From Anaerotignum lactatifermentans DSM 14214 (GTDB lineage Bacteria; Bacillota; Clostridia; Lachnospirales; Anaerotignaceae), in NCBI RefSeq assembly GCF_900142265.1, contig NZ_FRAH01000037.1, positions 1-32,488 of the forward strand: a stretch of 32,488 nt of DNA, read 5' to 3'. The notes below the pieces were generated by a model. It searched no databases and was not told where the DNA came from. It saw only the letters and a program-made list of their open reading frames with translations. Position numbers and translations under genes: made by a program. Positions 24,753 to 32,488 of the stretch are shown here, one piece after another (position 1 is the first letter of the stretch; each line of letters begins with the position of its first letter).

Positions 24753-25892
24753 ATGAATGAAAAAGTGTTTATGGATCAGTATCAAAAGAATTTTTTGAAT
24801 GAGGAGGAATTTATTGCCTTTCTTCAGGAAAGGGAAGAAAACTCTGCTTGGCAGCGAGAAAAGAGTAGTGAAATCCGTTTTTTAGCAGCAGATGACCAGA
24901 AAGTGACAATGTTCATGGAGAACGAGGAAAATCATGAGATGCAGCCAATTATGGAAGATACCATGGAACATACCCGTCTGGTTCTGAAGGTGCAGGATAG
25001 TTTTTATCCGGTACGTAGCTGTGCAGTGAAAACCATTTTAGATAGGGCAAGGGTCTCTGGCAACGCCTTGAACAAAGTGGAAAAAACTGTCCTTGCTAAA
25101 ATTTTGAACTACTGTATGGAAGTTGCATCTGGAGAAGCATTGCTCAGGTTTTGCGAGAAAAAAATATCCGCTGTTCATGGTGGTGATCCATCAGACTACG
25201 CAGTATTAGAAATGCCGGAATTATTCCGCAAGACAGTGGAATACCTGCAAACGAATTTCCCAGGATATACCTTTGCAGGTGCATCTTATGACCATAGTGT
25301 AGCTACTGCTTTATGGGAGCTGAGCAATGAAACAGATTTGCTTCAGGAGTACAGGAAGCTGCTGAAAAAACACCGTTTACCAACAGATGGGTTAAAAGCC
25401 GGACTTCGTTTAACGACTTCTGATGTGGGGTATAGTGGTGCAAACTTATATCCATTGCTCTTTGTTGGAAGCGGAGCTAAGATTTTACCTCTTGGCAGTC
25501 CTTTAAAATTGGAACATAAAAATGGTGCTAGTCTTGAGAAATTTGACAGCCAGTTAAATCTGTTGTATGCCCAATACGGAAAGGCATTAAGCAGCCTAGA
25601 AAAAATGATGAGCCTGATTTTGTTTCATCCAGTAAATACCTTGCTTGGTGTTATGAAGCGTATCGGTATCCCGAAAAAAATTGCCATGGAAATTGCAGAA
25701 AATTTCCAGCAGCAGAACGGAGAAACATGTTGTTCAGCGTATGAAGTCTATTTGGGCATTACAGAGGCAGAACATATCCTCATGCGTGATGAGCCAGAAG
25801 GCGCTAAAATCGTGAAAATGGAGGAGAACATTGCTCGTGCGGTGCATATCCGTTGGAAGGACTATGATCTGGCTGGAGAAATGAAATGGTAA
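24753..25892 (+). CDS. Unrecognised mobile-element protein, weakly DUF932-like
   Basis: A 379-residue soluble protein without signal peptide or membrane helices. The start at ATG 24753 has AGAAAGGTGG upstream. The N-terminus is acidic and charged; the second half, with LRLTTSDVGYSGANLYPLLF, LPLGSPLKLEHKNGAS and a later HPVNTLLGVMKRIG, is faintly like DUF932 phage/plasmid proteins as I remember them, but this is not secure. It is the first gene of the recombination operon and lies 15 bases before the YqaJ gene, so a role in the element's DNA processing is likely. No catalytic motif is evident. Confidence 0.8.
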   Translation: MNEKVFMDQYQKNFLNEEEFIAFLQEREENSAWQREKSSEIRFLAADDQKVTMFMENEENHEMQPIMEDTMEHTRLVLKVQDSFYPVRSCAVKTILDRARVSGNALNKVEKTVLAKILNYCMEVASGEALLRFCEKKISAVHGGDPSDYAVLEMPELFRKTVEYLQTNFPGYTFAGASYDHSVATALWELSNETDLLQEYRKLLKKHRLPTDGLKAGLRLTTSDVGYSGANLYPLLFVGSGAKILPLGSPLKLEHKNGASLEKFDSQLNLLYAQYGKALSSLEKMMSLILFHPVNTLLGVMKRIGIPKKIAMEIAENFQQQNGETCCSAYEVYLGITEAEHILMRDEPEGAKIVKMEENIARAVHIRWKDYDLAGEMKW

Positions 25893-25907
25893 AAGGAGGA
25901 ACAAAAA

Positions 25908-26939
25908 ATGTCTTTGGATTTACAGTATGAACCAGAAGTTGTGGTGGATATTACAGGATTAAGTAATGAAGATTGGCTGGAATATCGAAAAAGTGGTATT
26001 GGTGGCAGTGATGCCGGCATTATTCTCGGTGTATCAGCCTATAAACTCACAAGAGATGTTTATTTCGAGAAAATTGGCAGAACACCTGACATGCCAGAGG
26101 ATGAAAATTGGGTCACTCTTGAGGTTGGAAAGCGTTTGGAGGATCTGGTTGCAGAAATCTTTGCGAAAAAAACAGGATTTCGTGTCTGGAAGGAAAAAAG
26201 GATGTTGCGTCATCCATTATATCCCTATATGATTGCAGACATTGATTATATGTACGAAACGTCATCTGGTGAAATCGGTATTTTAGAATGCAAAACCGGC
26301 AGCCATTATGTGAAAGATAAATGGGACAGCGGTGCAGTACCCTATACTTATGAGGTACAATGCAGACATTACATGGCAGTAAGAAATGTTTTTGCCAGTT
26401 ATGCTGCTTGCCTGCATGGCAACACAGAAAACGATTTTATCTATCAGAAAATCGAACGCGATCTGGATTTTGAAGAAAATCTGATTGAACAGGAAGGGAT
26501 GTTTTGGTACGACTATGTGGAAAAGCAGCAGGAACCGCCGTTAACAGGTGATGGTGATTTGATGCTTAGGAGCCTGAAGCGTTATCAAGCAGAGCGTAAT
26601 CAACAGGAAGAATTACTTTTTGATGATAAGTATGGAGATGTACTTGAAAAAATTATAGAAATAAAAAGTGAAAAATCAGCTTTAGATAAGACAGGTAGAG
26701 AATTGGAAGGAAAAATCAAGACAATGTATGCACAATTTGCAGCCATGTTGGGTTCCGGTACAAAAGGAAAGTGTGTAGCAGATGGGTGTGAGTATTTGAT
26801 CACCTATAAGCCATCTTACCGTACCTTGATACCAAAAGAAGCAATGGAACGAATGAAGTTAAATGACAAAGAAATGTTTGATAAATATGCTTCTGTTTCA
26901 GAAAGCAGAACATTTCAAGTGAAGAAAGTTTTGAAATAA
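25908..26939 (+). CDS. YqaJ-family (lambda-exonuclease-like) recombination nuclease
   Basis: A 343-residue protein with the YqaJ/PD-(D/E)XK core at ~18-190: WLEYRKSGIGGSDAG, then GKRLEDLVAEIF, ADIDYMYE (the Asp), ILECKTG (the Glu-x-Lys) and YEVQCRHYMAV. These are the complete catalytic set of the phage exonuclease fold. A coiled, charged C-terminal part (~225-343) follows. AAAGGAGGA precedes ATG. Such enzymes degrade one strand of double-stranded ends and work with an annealing protein; the candidate partner is at 29272. Confidence 0.92.
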   Translation: MSLDLQYEPEVVVDITGLSNEDWLEYRKSGIGGSDAGIILGVSAYKLTRDVYFEKIGRTPDMPEDENWVTLEVGKRLEDLVAEIFAKKTGFRVWKEKRMLRHPLYPYMIADIDYMYETSSGEIGILECKTGSHYVKDKWDSGAVPYTYEVQCRHYMAVRNVFASYAACLHGNTENDFIYQKIERDLDFEENLIEQEGMFWYDYVEKQQEPPLTGDGDLMLRSLKRYQAERNQQEELLFDDKYGDVLEKIIEIKSEKSALDKTGRELEGKIKTMYAQFAAMLGSGTKGKCVADGCEYLITYKPSYRTLIPKEAMERMKLNDKEMFDKYASVSESRTFQVKKVLK

Positions 26940-26957
26940 AAGGTAAGGTGATGTGTT

Positions 26958-29201
26958 TTGATTGCGTCCTATGAAAAGACAATTTATAAGAATGAAGAAA
27001 ACGGATTTTGCATCCTGCGTATGGTGAGTGAAGAAAAAGAGGAGTTTCCAAAAGAAACGCTGAAACATCAAAACTTCGGGGATGACAAGGTCCGTTTTTC
27101 TGTAAAGGGATATTATCTTCCGGAAAGGACCAACATGATGCTGGAGCTCAATGGCAAATGGGAAAACAGCAAATATGGTCTGCAATATACCGTAGACAGT
27201 TTTCGCGAAATCATTCCCAAAACGAAAGAAGGTATAGCAGCATATCTGTCTTCTGGTTTGATCCAAGGTGTCGGTCCTGCCACAGCTATACTGATTGTAT
27301 CGAAGTTTGGATTAGATACATTGGAGGTTTTAGAACACGAACCAGAGCGTTTGCTAGAGGTACGAGGCATTACCCAAAAGAAACTGGATAAGATCCGTCA
27401 ATCTTTTGCAGACAGCCAGAGTATCCGAGAACTGATGACCTTTCTATCACCCTATGGCATTTCTGTGAATAAAGCGAAAAAGATACAGGAAGCCTTTGGT
27501 GTGAATGCGGTGGAAACTATCAAAAACAGACCATTTGCCTTATGTGAAATCTCTGGCTTTGGTTTTTTGACGGTTGATGAAATGGCGAGAAAAATCAATT
27601 TCCAACCGGATGATCCTCTGCGTATCGAAGGCGCCATCCTGTATGTGCTGGAAGACGGCAAAGACCATGGCAATGTGTATTTGCCAGAGAGTGAGGTGCT
27701 GAAAAAGGCATTGGAGATGCTGAATGAGAAATGTGAAGATACACCTGTGGATGCGTCTGCACTCCGCGAGGTTTATGACTTGATGCAGAAGAAAAAGACA
27801 ATTATTTCTGAGCATGAGCAGGTCTATCTTCCGAAACTTTATTTATATGAAAAGGAAACGGCAAAGAATATTGCGGCACTGTTGTGTCGAAAAAAGAAAC
27901 CAGAAGATTGCAAAAAATTTTTGGAGGAAGCACAGAAGGAAAATGGAATCTGGCTTTCTGAAGCCCAAAGTCAAGCTGTAGAAATGTGTATGGAACATCC
28001 GTTTTCTATTATCACAGGTGGTCCAGGTACTGGTAAAACAACGGTACTGAAAGTCATTCTGGCAGTCTATGGAAAGATGTTTCAAGGCAAAGAGGTCTTA
28101 CTTGCAGCACCCACTGGGAGAGCAGCAAGAAAAATGTCGGAAAGTACAGGATATCCAAATGCTTCTACGCTGCATTCCGCTCTTTCTTTGACATCAGATG
28201 CCAATGAGCAGGATACGACGGTTTTATCTGCTGATTTCATTATTGTAGATGAAGCATCTATGCTGGATATGCAGCTGGCATATTATCTTTTTGAGGCACT
28301 TGCCAGCGGAACAAAGGTTTTGTTCGTAGGTGATATAGATCAGCTTCCCTCTGTTGGTGCAGGAAATGTACTCAGTGAGTTGATTGGCTGTGGTTTAGTC
28401 CCGGTAACAGTACTGGACACGGTATTCCGTCAGCAGAACACCAGTAGGATTGCCTTGAATGCCCATGCAATGAAAAATGGAGAGACAAAGCTTTTATATG
28501 GCGATGATTTCCAGTTTATAGATGTGAGCGATGTTGCAGAAGCAGTTCAGTCTATTCAGGAAATTTATCAGAGAGCGGTGAAAACCTATGGACTGGAGCA
28601 GGTACAGGTATTATCTCCGTTCCGCCTGAAAAGTGATGCCGGTGTGAAAAATCTGAATCAGATGTTAAGAGAATTAGCAAATCCATTGATCAATAAAACC
28701 ATGGAACTCTCTTATGGAAGCACATCATTTCGCTTTGGCGATAAGGTAATGCAGACAAAGAATACAGAGGTTGCGAGCAACGGTGATATCGGTTTTATTG
28801 GAAAGGTAGATAAAAACAATGATGAGGTATTGACAGTCAAGTTTTCAGACCATCGCTTTAAGACATATACAATAGATGAGTTAAATCAGCTGGAACTGGC
28901 TTATGCCACTACCATTCATAAATCACAGGGTAGCGAGTATGAATGTGTGATCCTGCCGATTTTATCCTCTTTCTATGTAATGCTGCAAAGAGCCTTGATC
29001 TATACAGCCATTACCAGAGCGAAGAAGAAGGTGATATTGGTTGGTCAGAAAAAGGCACTTTTTATGGCAATCCATAAAAATAGCAGTGTCAAGCGTTATA
29101 CATGGTTGGGAAAAAGAATTCAAGATGCGTATAAGAAGAAAACAGAAGGGAAAAAGACAGCTGTGGTACATACAAAAATACCAGAACAGTTAGCATTGTA
29201 A
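26958..29201 (+). CDS. RecD2-like SF1B DNA helicase
   Basis: A 747-residue protein with the RecD2 layout: an N-terminal OB-like domain, helix-hairpin-helix segments (~100-210, e.g. GVGPATAILIVSKFG), then the helicase core with Walker A GGPGTGKTT (from ~354), motif II FIIVDEASMLD, motif III GDIDQLPSVGAGNVL and motif V/VI ATTIHKSQGSEYE ... YTAITRAKKKV. All helicase motifs look intact. TTG start with AAGGTG about 7 bases upstream. It unwinds DNA 5' to 3' in known relatives; here it probably helps the element's replication or end processing with YqaJ. Confidence 0.93.
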   Translation: MIASYEKTIYKNEENGFCILRMVSEEKEEFPKETLKHQNFGDDKVRFSVKGYYLPERTNMMLELNGKWENSKYGLQYTVDSFREIIPKTKEGIAAYLSSGLIQGVGPATAILIVSKFGLDTLEVLEHEPERLLEVRGITQKKLDKIRQSFADSQSIRELMTFLSPYGISVNKAKKIQEAFGVNAVETIKNRPFALCEISGFGFLTVDEMARKINFQPDDPLRIEGAILYVLEDGKDHGNVYLPESEVLKKALEMLNEKCEDTPVDASALREVYDLMQKKKTIISEHEQVYLPKLYLYEKETAKNIAALLCRKKKPEDCKKFLEEAQKENGIWLSEAQSQAVEMCMEHPFSIITGGPGTGKTTVLKVILAVYGKMFQGKEVLLAAPTGRAARKMSESTGYPNASTLHSALSLTSDANEQDTTVLSADFIIVDEASMLDMQLAYYLFEALASGTKVLFVGDIDQLPSVGAGNVLSELIGCGLVPVTVLDTVFRQQNTSRIALNAHAMKNGETKLLYGDDFQFIDVSDVAEAVQSIQEIYQRAVKTYGLEQVQVLSPFRLKSDAGVKNLNQMLRELANPLINKTMELSYGSTSFRFGDKVMQTKNTEVASNGDIGFIGKVDKNNDEVLTVKFSDHRFKTYTIDELNQLELAYATTIHKSQGSEYECVILPILSSFYVMLQRALIYTAITRAKKKVILVGQKKALFMAIHKNSSVKRYTWLGKRIQDAYKKKTEGKKTAVVHTKIPEQLAL

Positions 29202-29209
29202 AAAGGACG

Positions 29210-29253
29210 CTGCGTGATTATGAGAGGACTCTGATCACGCAGTTATTTTTTTG
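29210..29253 (+). terminator. Terminator after the helicase gene
   Basis: CTGCGTGAT (29210-29218) pairs with ATCACGCAG (29234-29242), with AGAG/CTCT inside, then TTATTTTTTT. The outer stem TGCGTGA/TCACGCA is the same as in the first leader terminator, so the two genes on either side may share a control element. Confidence 0.85.
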
Positions 29254-29271
29254 AAAAGGAGAGAAACAACT

Positions 29272-30066
29272 ATGAATGAAACGATGGCAAAAAATATGGA
29301 AATTATCAATGGTTTGAATGAAGTGGAAGGCTTCGATCCAGCGGCTTTTTTAAGAAAACTGCAAAGCGAAGCAGGAGAGGAACAGCTCTATCTGGATGTA
29401 AAATATCGTAAGCTGTGGTTTCGATTGAAATACCCTTTAGGAAAAATAGCAAAACGTATCATCAAGTTGGAGAATGATTATGCCATCATTGAAAGTAGGA
29501 TATATCTGGATCGAAACGATCCAGAGGACAGCTATATTTCCTGTGCGATGGCACAGCGTTGGCGTACAGAAGATGACGCCTATGGGAAGAAATATGTGGA
29601 GTCTGCTGAAACAGCTGCAGTGGGCAGAGCTTTAGCGGATGCTGGCTTTGGTATCCAGTTTGCTGAACCAGGTGAAGAACATGATCCAAATCCGGTAGAC
29701 GCACCGGTCACAGTATCAAAAACAAATGAGAATGACCTGTCACCAGAAGATGATGAGCCGTTGCCGGAAGAACCTGTGCCACAGCAGAAGAAAGTTAGAG
29801 GTGAGGTCGGAAGTGAAAAATCAAATCCCAAAAGCAGCAAAAAAGAGGAACTGTCGGAACACATGAGTGTTGAGGAACTGACAAAGAAAATGACTTTGGA
29901 TGATGCCAAAGCTTATATCATTCCTATGGGTGTTTATAAAGGAAAAACCATAGGAGAACTTTGTCTGGAGAAACCGAGTGCTCTGACATGGTATATAGAC
30001 TCATACGGCGGCAGAAACAATCTGCTTCGTGCCGCAGCAAAGGTATTACTGGATGCTGCGAAATAA
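29272..30066 (+). CDS. Candidate single-strand annealing protein with ExoX-like C-terminal domain
   Basis: A 264-residue protein. The N-terminal part (~1-130) ends in AETAAVGRALADAGFG, a signature shared with phage ERF/Rad52-like and related ssDNA-binding proteins. A low-complexity acidic/Pro linker (~140-205) follows. The last ~55 residues (IIPMGVYKGKTIGELCLEKPSALTWYIDSYGG) resemble the small domain found at the C-terminus of ExoX-like nucleases and in phage proteins. AAAAGGAGAG precedes ATG. Its place beside YqaJ and the helicase supports an annealase role; the specific family is not established. Confidence 0.75.
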   Translation: MNETMAKNMEIINGLNEVEGFDPAAFLRKLQSEAGEEQLYLDVKYRKLWFRLKYPLGKIAKRIIKLENDYAIIESRIYLDRNDPEDSYISCAMAQRWRTEDDAYGKKYVESAETAAVGRALADAGFGIQFAEPGEEHDPNPVDAPVTVSKTNENDLSPEDDEPLPEEPVPQQKKVRGEVGSEKSNPKSSKKEELSEHMSVEELTKKMTLDDAKAYIIPMGVYKGKTIGELCLEKPSALTWYIDSYGGRNNLLRAAAKVLLDAAK

Positions 30067-30081
30067 CAAGGAGGGTATCAT

Positions 30082-31173
30082 ATGGAGAAAATATATCCGT
30101 TTACCATATTAGATGTGGCAGGAATATTAGACTTGAAGGTTCGCCGTAGACAACCCACAAATATGGATGTAGACTGCCCTTTTTGTAACCACAAAAAAGG
30201 AAAAATGAATATCAATCTTGTGAAAAATGTTTTCCGCTGTAACTATTGTGAAACATCAGGGGGGATGATCGACCTATATGCCAAGCTGCATAAGATAAGC
30301 CAAAGACAGGCTTTTGAGGAAATTTGTGAGATTTTGCATTGTGGGAAAAAGGCGTCAGAATACCAGACATTTGCTGCTAAACAGAAAAATATGGTACCAG
30401 AGTTGGAGCAGGTAGAAAGAGCAGACCTTGAAACGAGAGATCAGACCTATCGTATGTTGCTTTCTCAGTTGATATTGACAGCTTCACATAAGCAAAATTT
30501 GCTGGAAAGAGGGCTTCGTATTGATGAGATTGTAAAATACCAATACAGAAGTACGCCAGCCTTTGGATTTCATAATATTGTATCTGCATTGGTGGCAAGT
30601 GGTTGTCAGCTCAGCGGTGTGCCAGGTTTCTATACAAGAAAGGATAATACCTATGGTATACAGTTTCATAAAAAAGCTTCTGGTATTTTAATTCCAGTCT
30701 GTGCTCTGGATGGACGTGTGGAAGGCTTTCAGATCCGATTAGACCATCCCATTGAAGATAAGAAGTATATCTGGTTTTCCAGTTCCAATCAGTTTCGAGG
30801 AGCTTCTATTGGTGGTCCTGTGCATTTTATAGGTAATCCAGCAGCCAAGACAGTATATGTGACAGAGGGGGCGTTAAAAGCGAATGTTGCTCATAGCCTG
30901 TCTGGTAGGACTTTTCTTGCAGTAGCTGGTGTGACGCATTATGAGGCTTTAAGACCAGCTTTTGCACAGCTTAGGGAAAACGGTACAACAGATATCATAG
31001 AAGCATATGACATGGATAAAGAAACAAATCCACATGTGCAGAGAGCTTGTATGAATATGATACGGATTGCCAATGAGTATGGGTTTCAGGTACACCGATT
31101 GAAATGGGATGAAAAATATAAGGGGATTGATGACTGGCTTCAGCATCAACAGATTATAAAGACTATGAAATAG
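30082..31173 (+). CDS. CHC2 zinc-finger DNA primase with Toprim-like domain
   Basis: A 363-residue primase-type protein. An N-terminal CHC2-like zinc finger uses Cys32, Cys35, Cys53 and Cys56 (CPFC and CNYC). A middle region follows, then a C-terminal Toprim/DUF3854-like domain with VYVTEGALKANVA (the conserved Glu-Gly) and EAYDMDKETN (Asp-x-Asp). It is shorter than DnaG and lacks the DnaB-binding domain, typical for mobile-element primases. GGAGGGT precedes ATG. It should make primers for element replication. Confidence 0.88.
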   Translation: MEKIYPFTILDVAGILDLKVRRRQPTNMDVDCPFCNHKKGKMNINLVKNVFRCNYCETSGGMIDLYAKLHKISQRQAFEEICEILHCGKKASEYQTFAAKQKNMVPELEQVERADLETRDQTYRMLLSQLILTASHKQNLLERGLRIDEIVKYQYRSTPAFGFHNIVSALVASGCQLSGVPGFYTRKDNTYGIQFHKKASGILIPVCALDGRVEGFQIRLDHPIEDKKYIWFSSSNQFRGASIGGPVHFIGNPAAKTVYVTEGALKANVAHSLSGRTFLAVAGVTHYEALRPAFAQLRENGTTDIIEAYDMDKETNPHVQRACMNMIRIANEYGFQVHRLKWDEKYKGIDDWLQHQQIIKTMK

Positions 31174-31186
31174 GAGGTTTCATTTG

Positions 31187-31579
31187 ATGGATAAGATTAA
31201 CCAGCTTTTTATAGAAACATTAAAGAAAGCTGAACAGGAAGGAAAAAAGGAGTATGTGTTTGCTGCTATCTGGAGTTTGATGAAAGAAATCAGAGGTTAT
31301 CACGATAAAGGTTTTATGGAAAAGATTCTTTTTCAAATTGCAAGAAAGAAACTTGATTTTTTAATGGTGGCAAAGTCAAGGAAGGAAGTAAACGAGATTT
31401 TGCGTCCGTCACTTCCTGTTTATAATGGGAATACGTTTTTACCCAATGGACCATTTCATGTGGAAGAAGAGGAATTAGTGATTTGGAGTATAGTATCCAT
31501 AAAAGTACCTTTAAATCACGAAGGGTTTTTGAGGTATCATCAGTTATTCAAAAAAATTGTTGAGGAACAACATCTATAA
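31187..31579 (+). CDS. Small hypothetical protein of the element
   Basis: A 130-residue charged protein, Lys- and Glu-rich, without signal peptide or membrane helix. ATG at 31187 has TAGGAGGT upstream, which also overlaps the primase stop; TTG at 31184 is an alternative. I recognise no family. It closes the primase operon before a terminator. Confidence 0.75.
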   Translation: MDKINQLFIETLKKAEQEGKKEYVFAAIWSLMKEIRGYHDKGFMEKILFQIARKKLDFLMVAKSRKEVNEILRPSLPVYNGNTFLPNGPFHVEEEELVIWSIVSIKVPLNHEGFLRYHQLFKKIVEEQHL

Positions 31580-31604
31580 ATATTTTTATTTGTGATATTT
31601 TTTG

Positions 31605-31637
31605 ACTGCATGTAAATTTTTGCATGCAGTTTTTTTA
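31605..31637 (+). terminator. Terminator after the primase operon
   Basis: ACTGCATG (31605-31612) and CATGCAGT (31623-31630) with a T-rich loop and a run of seven T's after it. The remaining ~160 bases up to the next gene hold no clear promoter. Confidence 0.88.
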
Positions 31638-31795
31638 TGGAGAAAATTGATATCTAATGTGATTTTTTGTTGAAAATAACAGATTTTAGCCAAAACTAAA
31701 ATTTTTTCGGAAAACTTTGGATTTTTAGTATTAAGACGTGATTTATTAGGTGAAAGAGGTGGTGATGTAACAAATTGTGAATATGAGGTGGTTAA

Positions 31796-32182
31796 ATGAT
31801 AATACTTCCATTCGAGAGTGAAGACCTACTCAGTAAGTTTGATTGTTTTTGTAAGAAAGTGCTACGGTATCGAAATTATAATATTTATAGAGAAGAGAAA
31901 ATAGAAAGAAAAAAAGGAATTTTGTATGTTGGAAATCATAATGAAATTTTTGATCAAGTATGTGTGGAGGATCAATATGGCATACTGTATTTTTGGTTAA
32001 AAATGGATGGATTTGTAGTGGCTATTGAGAATGAGTTGCTTTATAGATCCCTCTTATTGTTGCCTCATAAAAAACTGGTTATTCTTATCATGAGTTTTTT
32101 TGAAGGTATGACCGATAGGGAAATATCTCAGGAAATGTTGATGCCTCAAAGTACAGTGCAGTATATGGACTATAGTCAATAA
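31796..32182 (+). pseudogene. Sigma-70-like (Tn916-type) factor, cut off by an IS element
   Basis: The N-terminal ~123 residues match the small sigma-like proteins of Firmicute integrative elements: FCKKVLRYRNYNIYREE (region 2-like), then LLYRSLLLLPHKKLVILIMSFFEGMTDREISQEM and the helix-turn-helix MPQSTVQ (region 4). At 32165-32166 the native sequence stops and IS sequence begins, adding MDYSQ and a stop. The last turn of the recognition helix and the tail are lost, so promoter recognition is probably destroyed. ATGAGGTGG lies upstream of ATG. Confidence 0.75.
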
Positions 32183-32488
32183 AGTGGACACAATTTATAA
32201 AGAAAAGTGCCGAGTACAGCTGCTTAGTGCTGTGCCCAGTACCATTCTTCTTTTTCATTTGGTGTCATCATTCCGAGAGAACTATGCGGTCTCTTGGCAT
32301 TATAGAATCCTTCGATGTATTCGAATACAGATAACCGGAGTTCCTGCAGAGAATGATATGTTTTACGGTTAACTTCTTCTTTTTTGAGGTACTTGAAGAA
32401 ACATTCACAGCAGGCATTATCGAAAGGATATCCTTTCTTGGAAAATGACTGTACAACATTCAGAGAATCCAATAACTGCCGGAATGCA
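32166..32488 (-). mobile_element. IS3-family element, right end (incomplete at window edge)
   Basis: The terminal repeat begins TGGACTATAGTCAATAAAG at 32166 and continues to GTGGACAC, as in IS150-like IS3 elements. The transposase gene reads on the minus strand, so this is the element's 3' end. The other end lies outside the window, so a target duplication cannot be checked. Confidence 0.85.
32224..32487 (-). CDS. IS3-family transposase OrfB, C-terminal part
   Basis: The open frame enters from the right edge (AFRQLLDSLNVV...) and carries the end of the rve integrase core: SFSKKGYPFDNACCECFFKYLK, with the third catalytic residue (Glu) in NACCECFF, then YIEGFYNAKRPHSSLG and TPNEKE. The DDE Asp residues lie outside the window. 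The final ~40 residues are complete and normal for this family. Confidence 0.92.
   Translation of the reverse strand, partial: AFRQLLDSLNVVQSFSKKGYPFDNACCECFFKYLKKEEVNRKTYHSLQELRLSVFEYIEGFYNAKRPHSSLGMMTPNEKEEWYWAQH

Overview
The window looks like a low-GC anaerobic Firmicute, most likely a member of the Clostridia (Lachnospirales-like). The reasons are AT-rich DNA, strong GGAGG ribosome sites, frequent TTG/GTG starts, consensus sigma-A promoters, an SLH cell-wall protein and a Firmicute-type integrative-element module. No rRNA, tRNA or CRISPR array was seen. The species cannot be named from this sequence.

Bases 1-24270 form a dense metal-homeostasis island, all on the + strand. In order it holds: a LysR regulator; a NikABCDE-like Ni/metallophore ABC importer, translationally coupled to an M14-family deacylase and a MATE exporter; a 1.1 kb stretch without genes; feoA, feoB and a small Cys-rich FeoB partner; a divergent DtxR/MntR-family regulator; a DUF4491 membrane protein; a large SLH-anchored surface protein with repeats resembling Shr/HID (DUF1533) hemoglobin-binding domains, currently split by a frameshift in an A8 run; a TetR regulator with a heterodimeric ABC exporter-fold pair; and a CsoR-like sensor with a P1B-type metal ATPase.

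The most striking signal is a palindrome, GTTAG-N6-CTAAC, present in seven good copies plus one degenerate copy. Copies lie upstream of lysR, nikA, feoA (two), feoB (degenerate), the SLH/HID gene (two) and the ABC pair. Several sit directly on or just downstream of clear -10 boxes. The only DtxR-family gene in the window is in the middle of them, so I infer a local DtxR regulon that ties ferrous iron uptake, a NikA-type importer, a candidate heme/hemoglobin surface receptor and an IrtAB-like ABC pair into one iron/metal-starvation programme. The regulator keeps the Cys-x-x-Glu-His primary-site motif but appears to have lost the ancillary-site residues of classical DtxR. A separate operator family, ATACC-N6-GGTAT, marks the csoR and metal-ATPase promoters.

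Bases ~24500-32488 are an integrative/conjugative or phage-like recombination and replication module: an unknown protein, YqaJ exonuclease, RecD2-like helicase, a candidate single-strand annealing protein, a CHC2 zinc-finger/Toprim-like primase and a small hypothetical protein. A strong promoter, four hairpins and two tandem intrinsic terminators precede it, which suggests attenuation/antitermination or a small RNA. A sigma-70-like gene at the right edge is cut off by an IS3-family element that runs out of the window.
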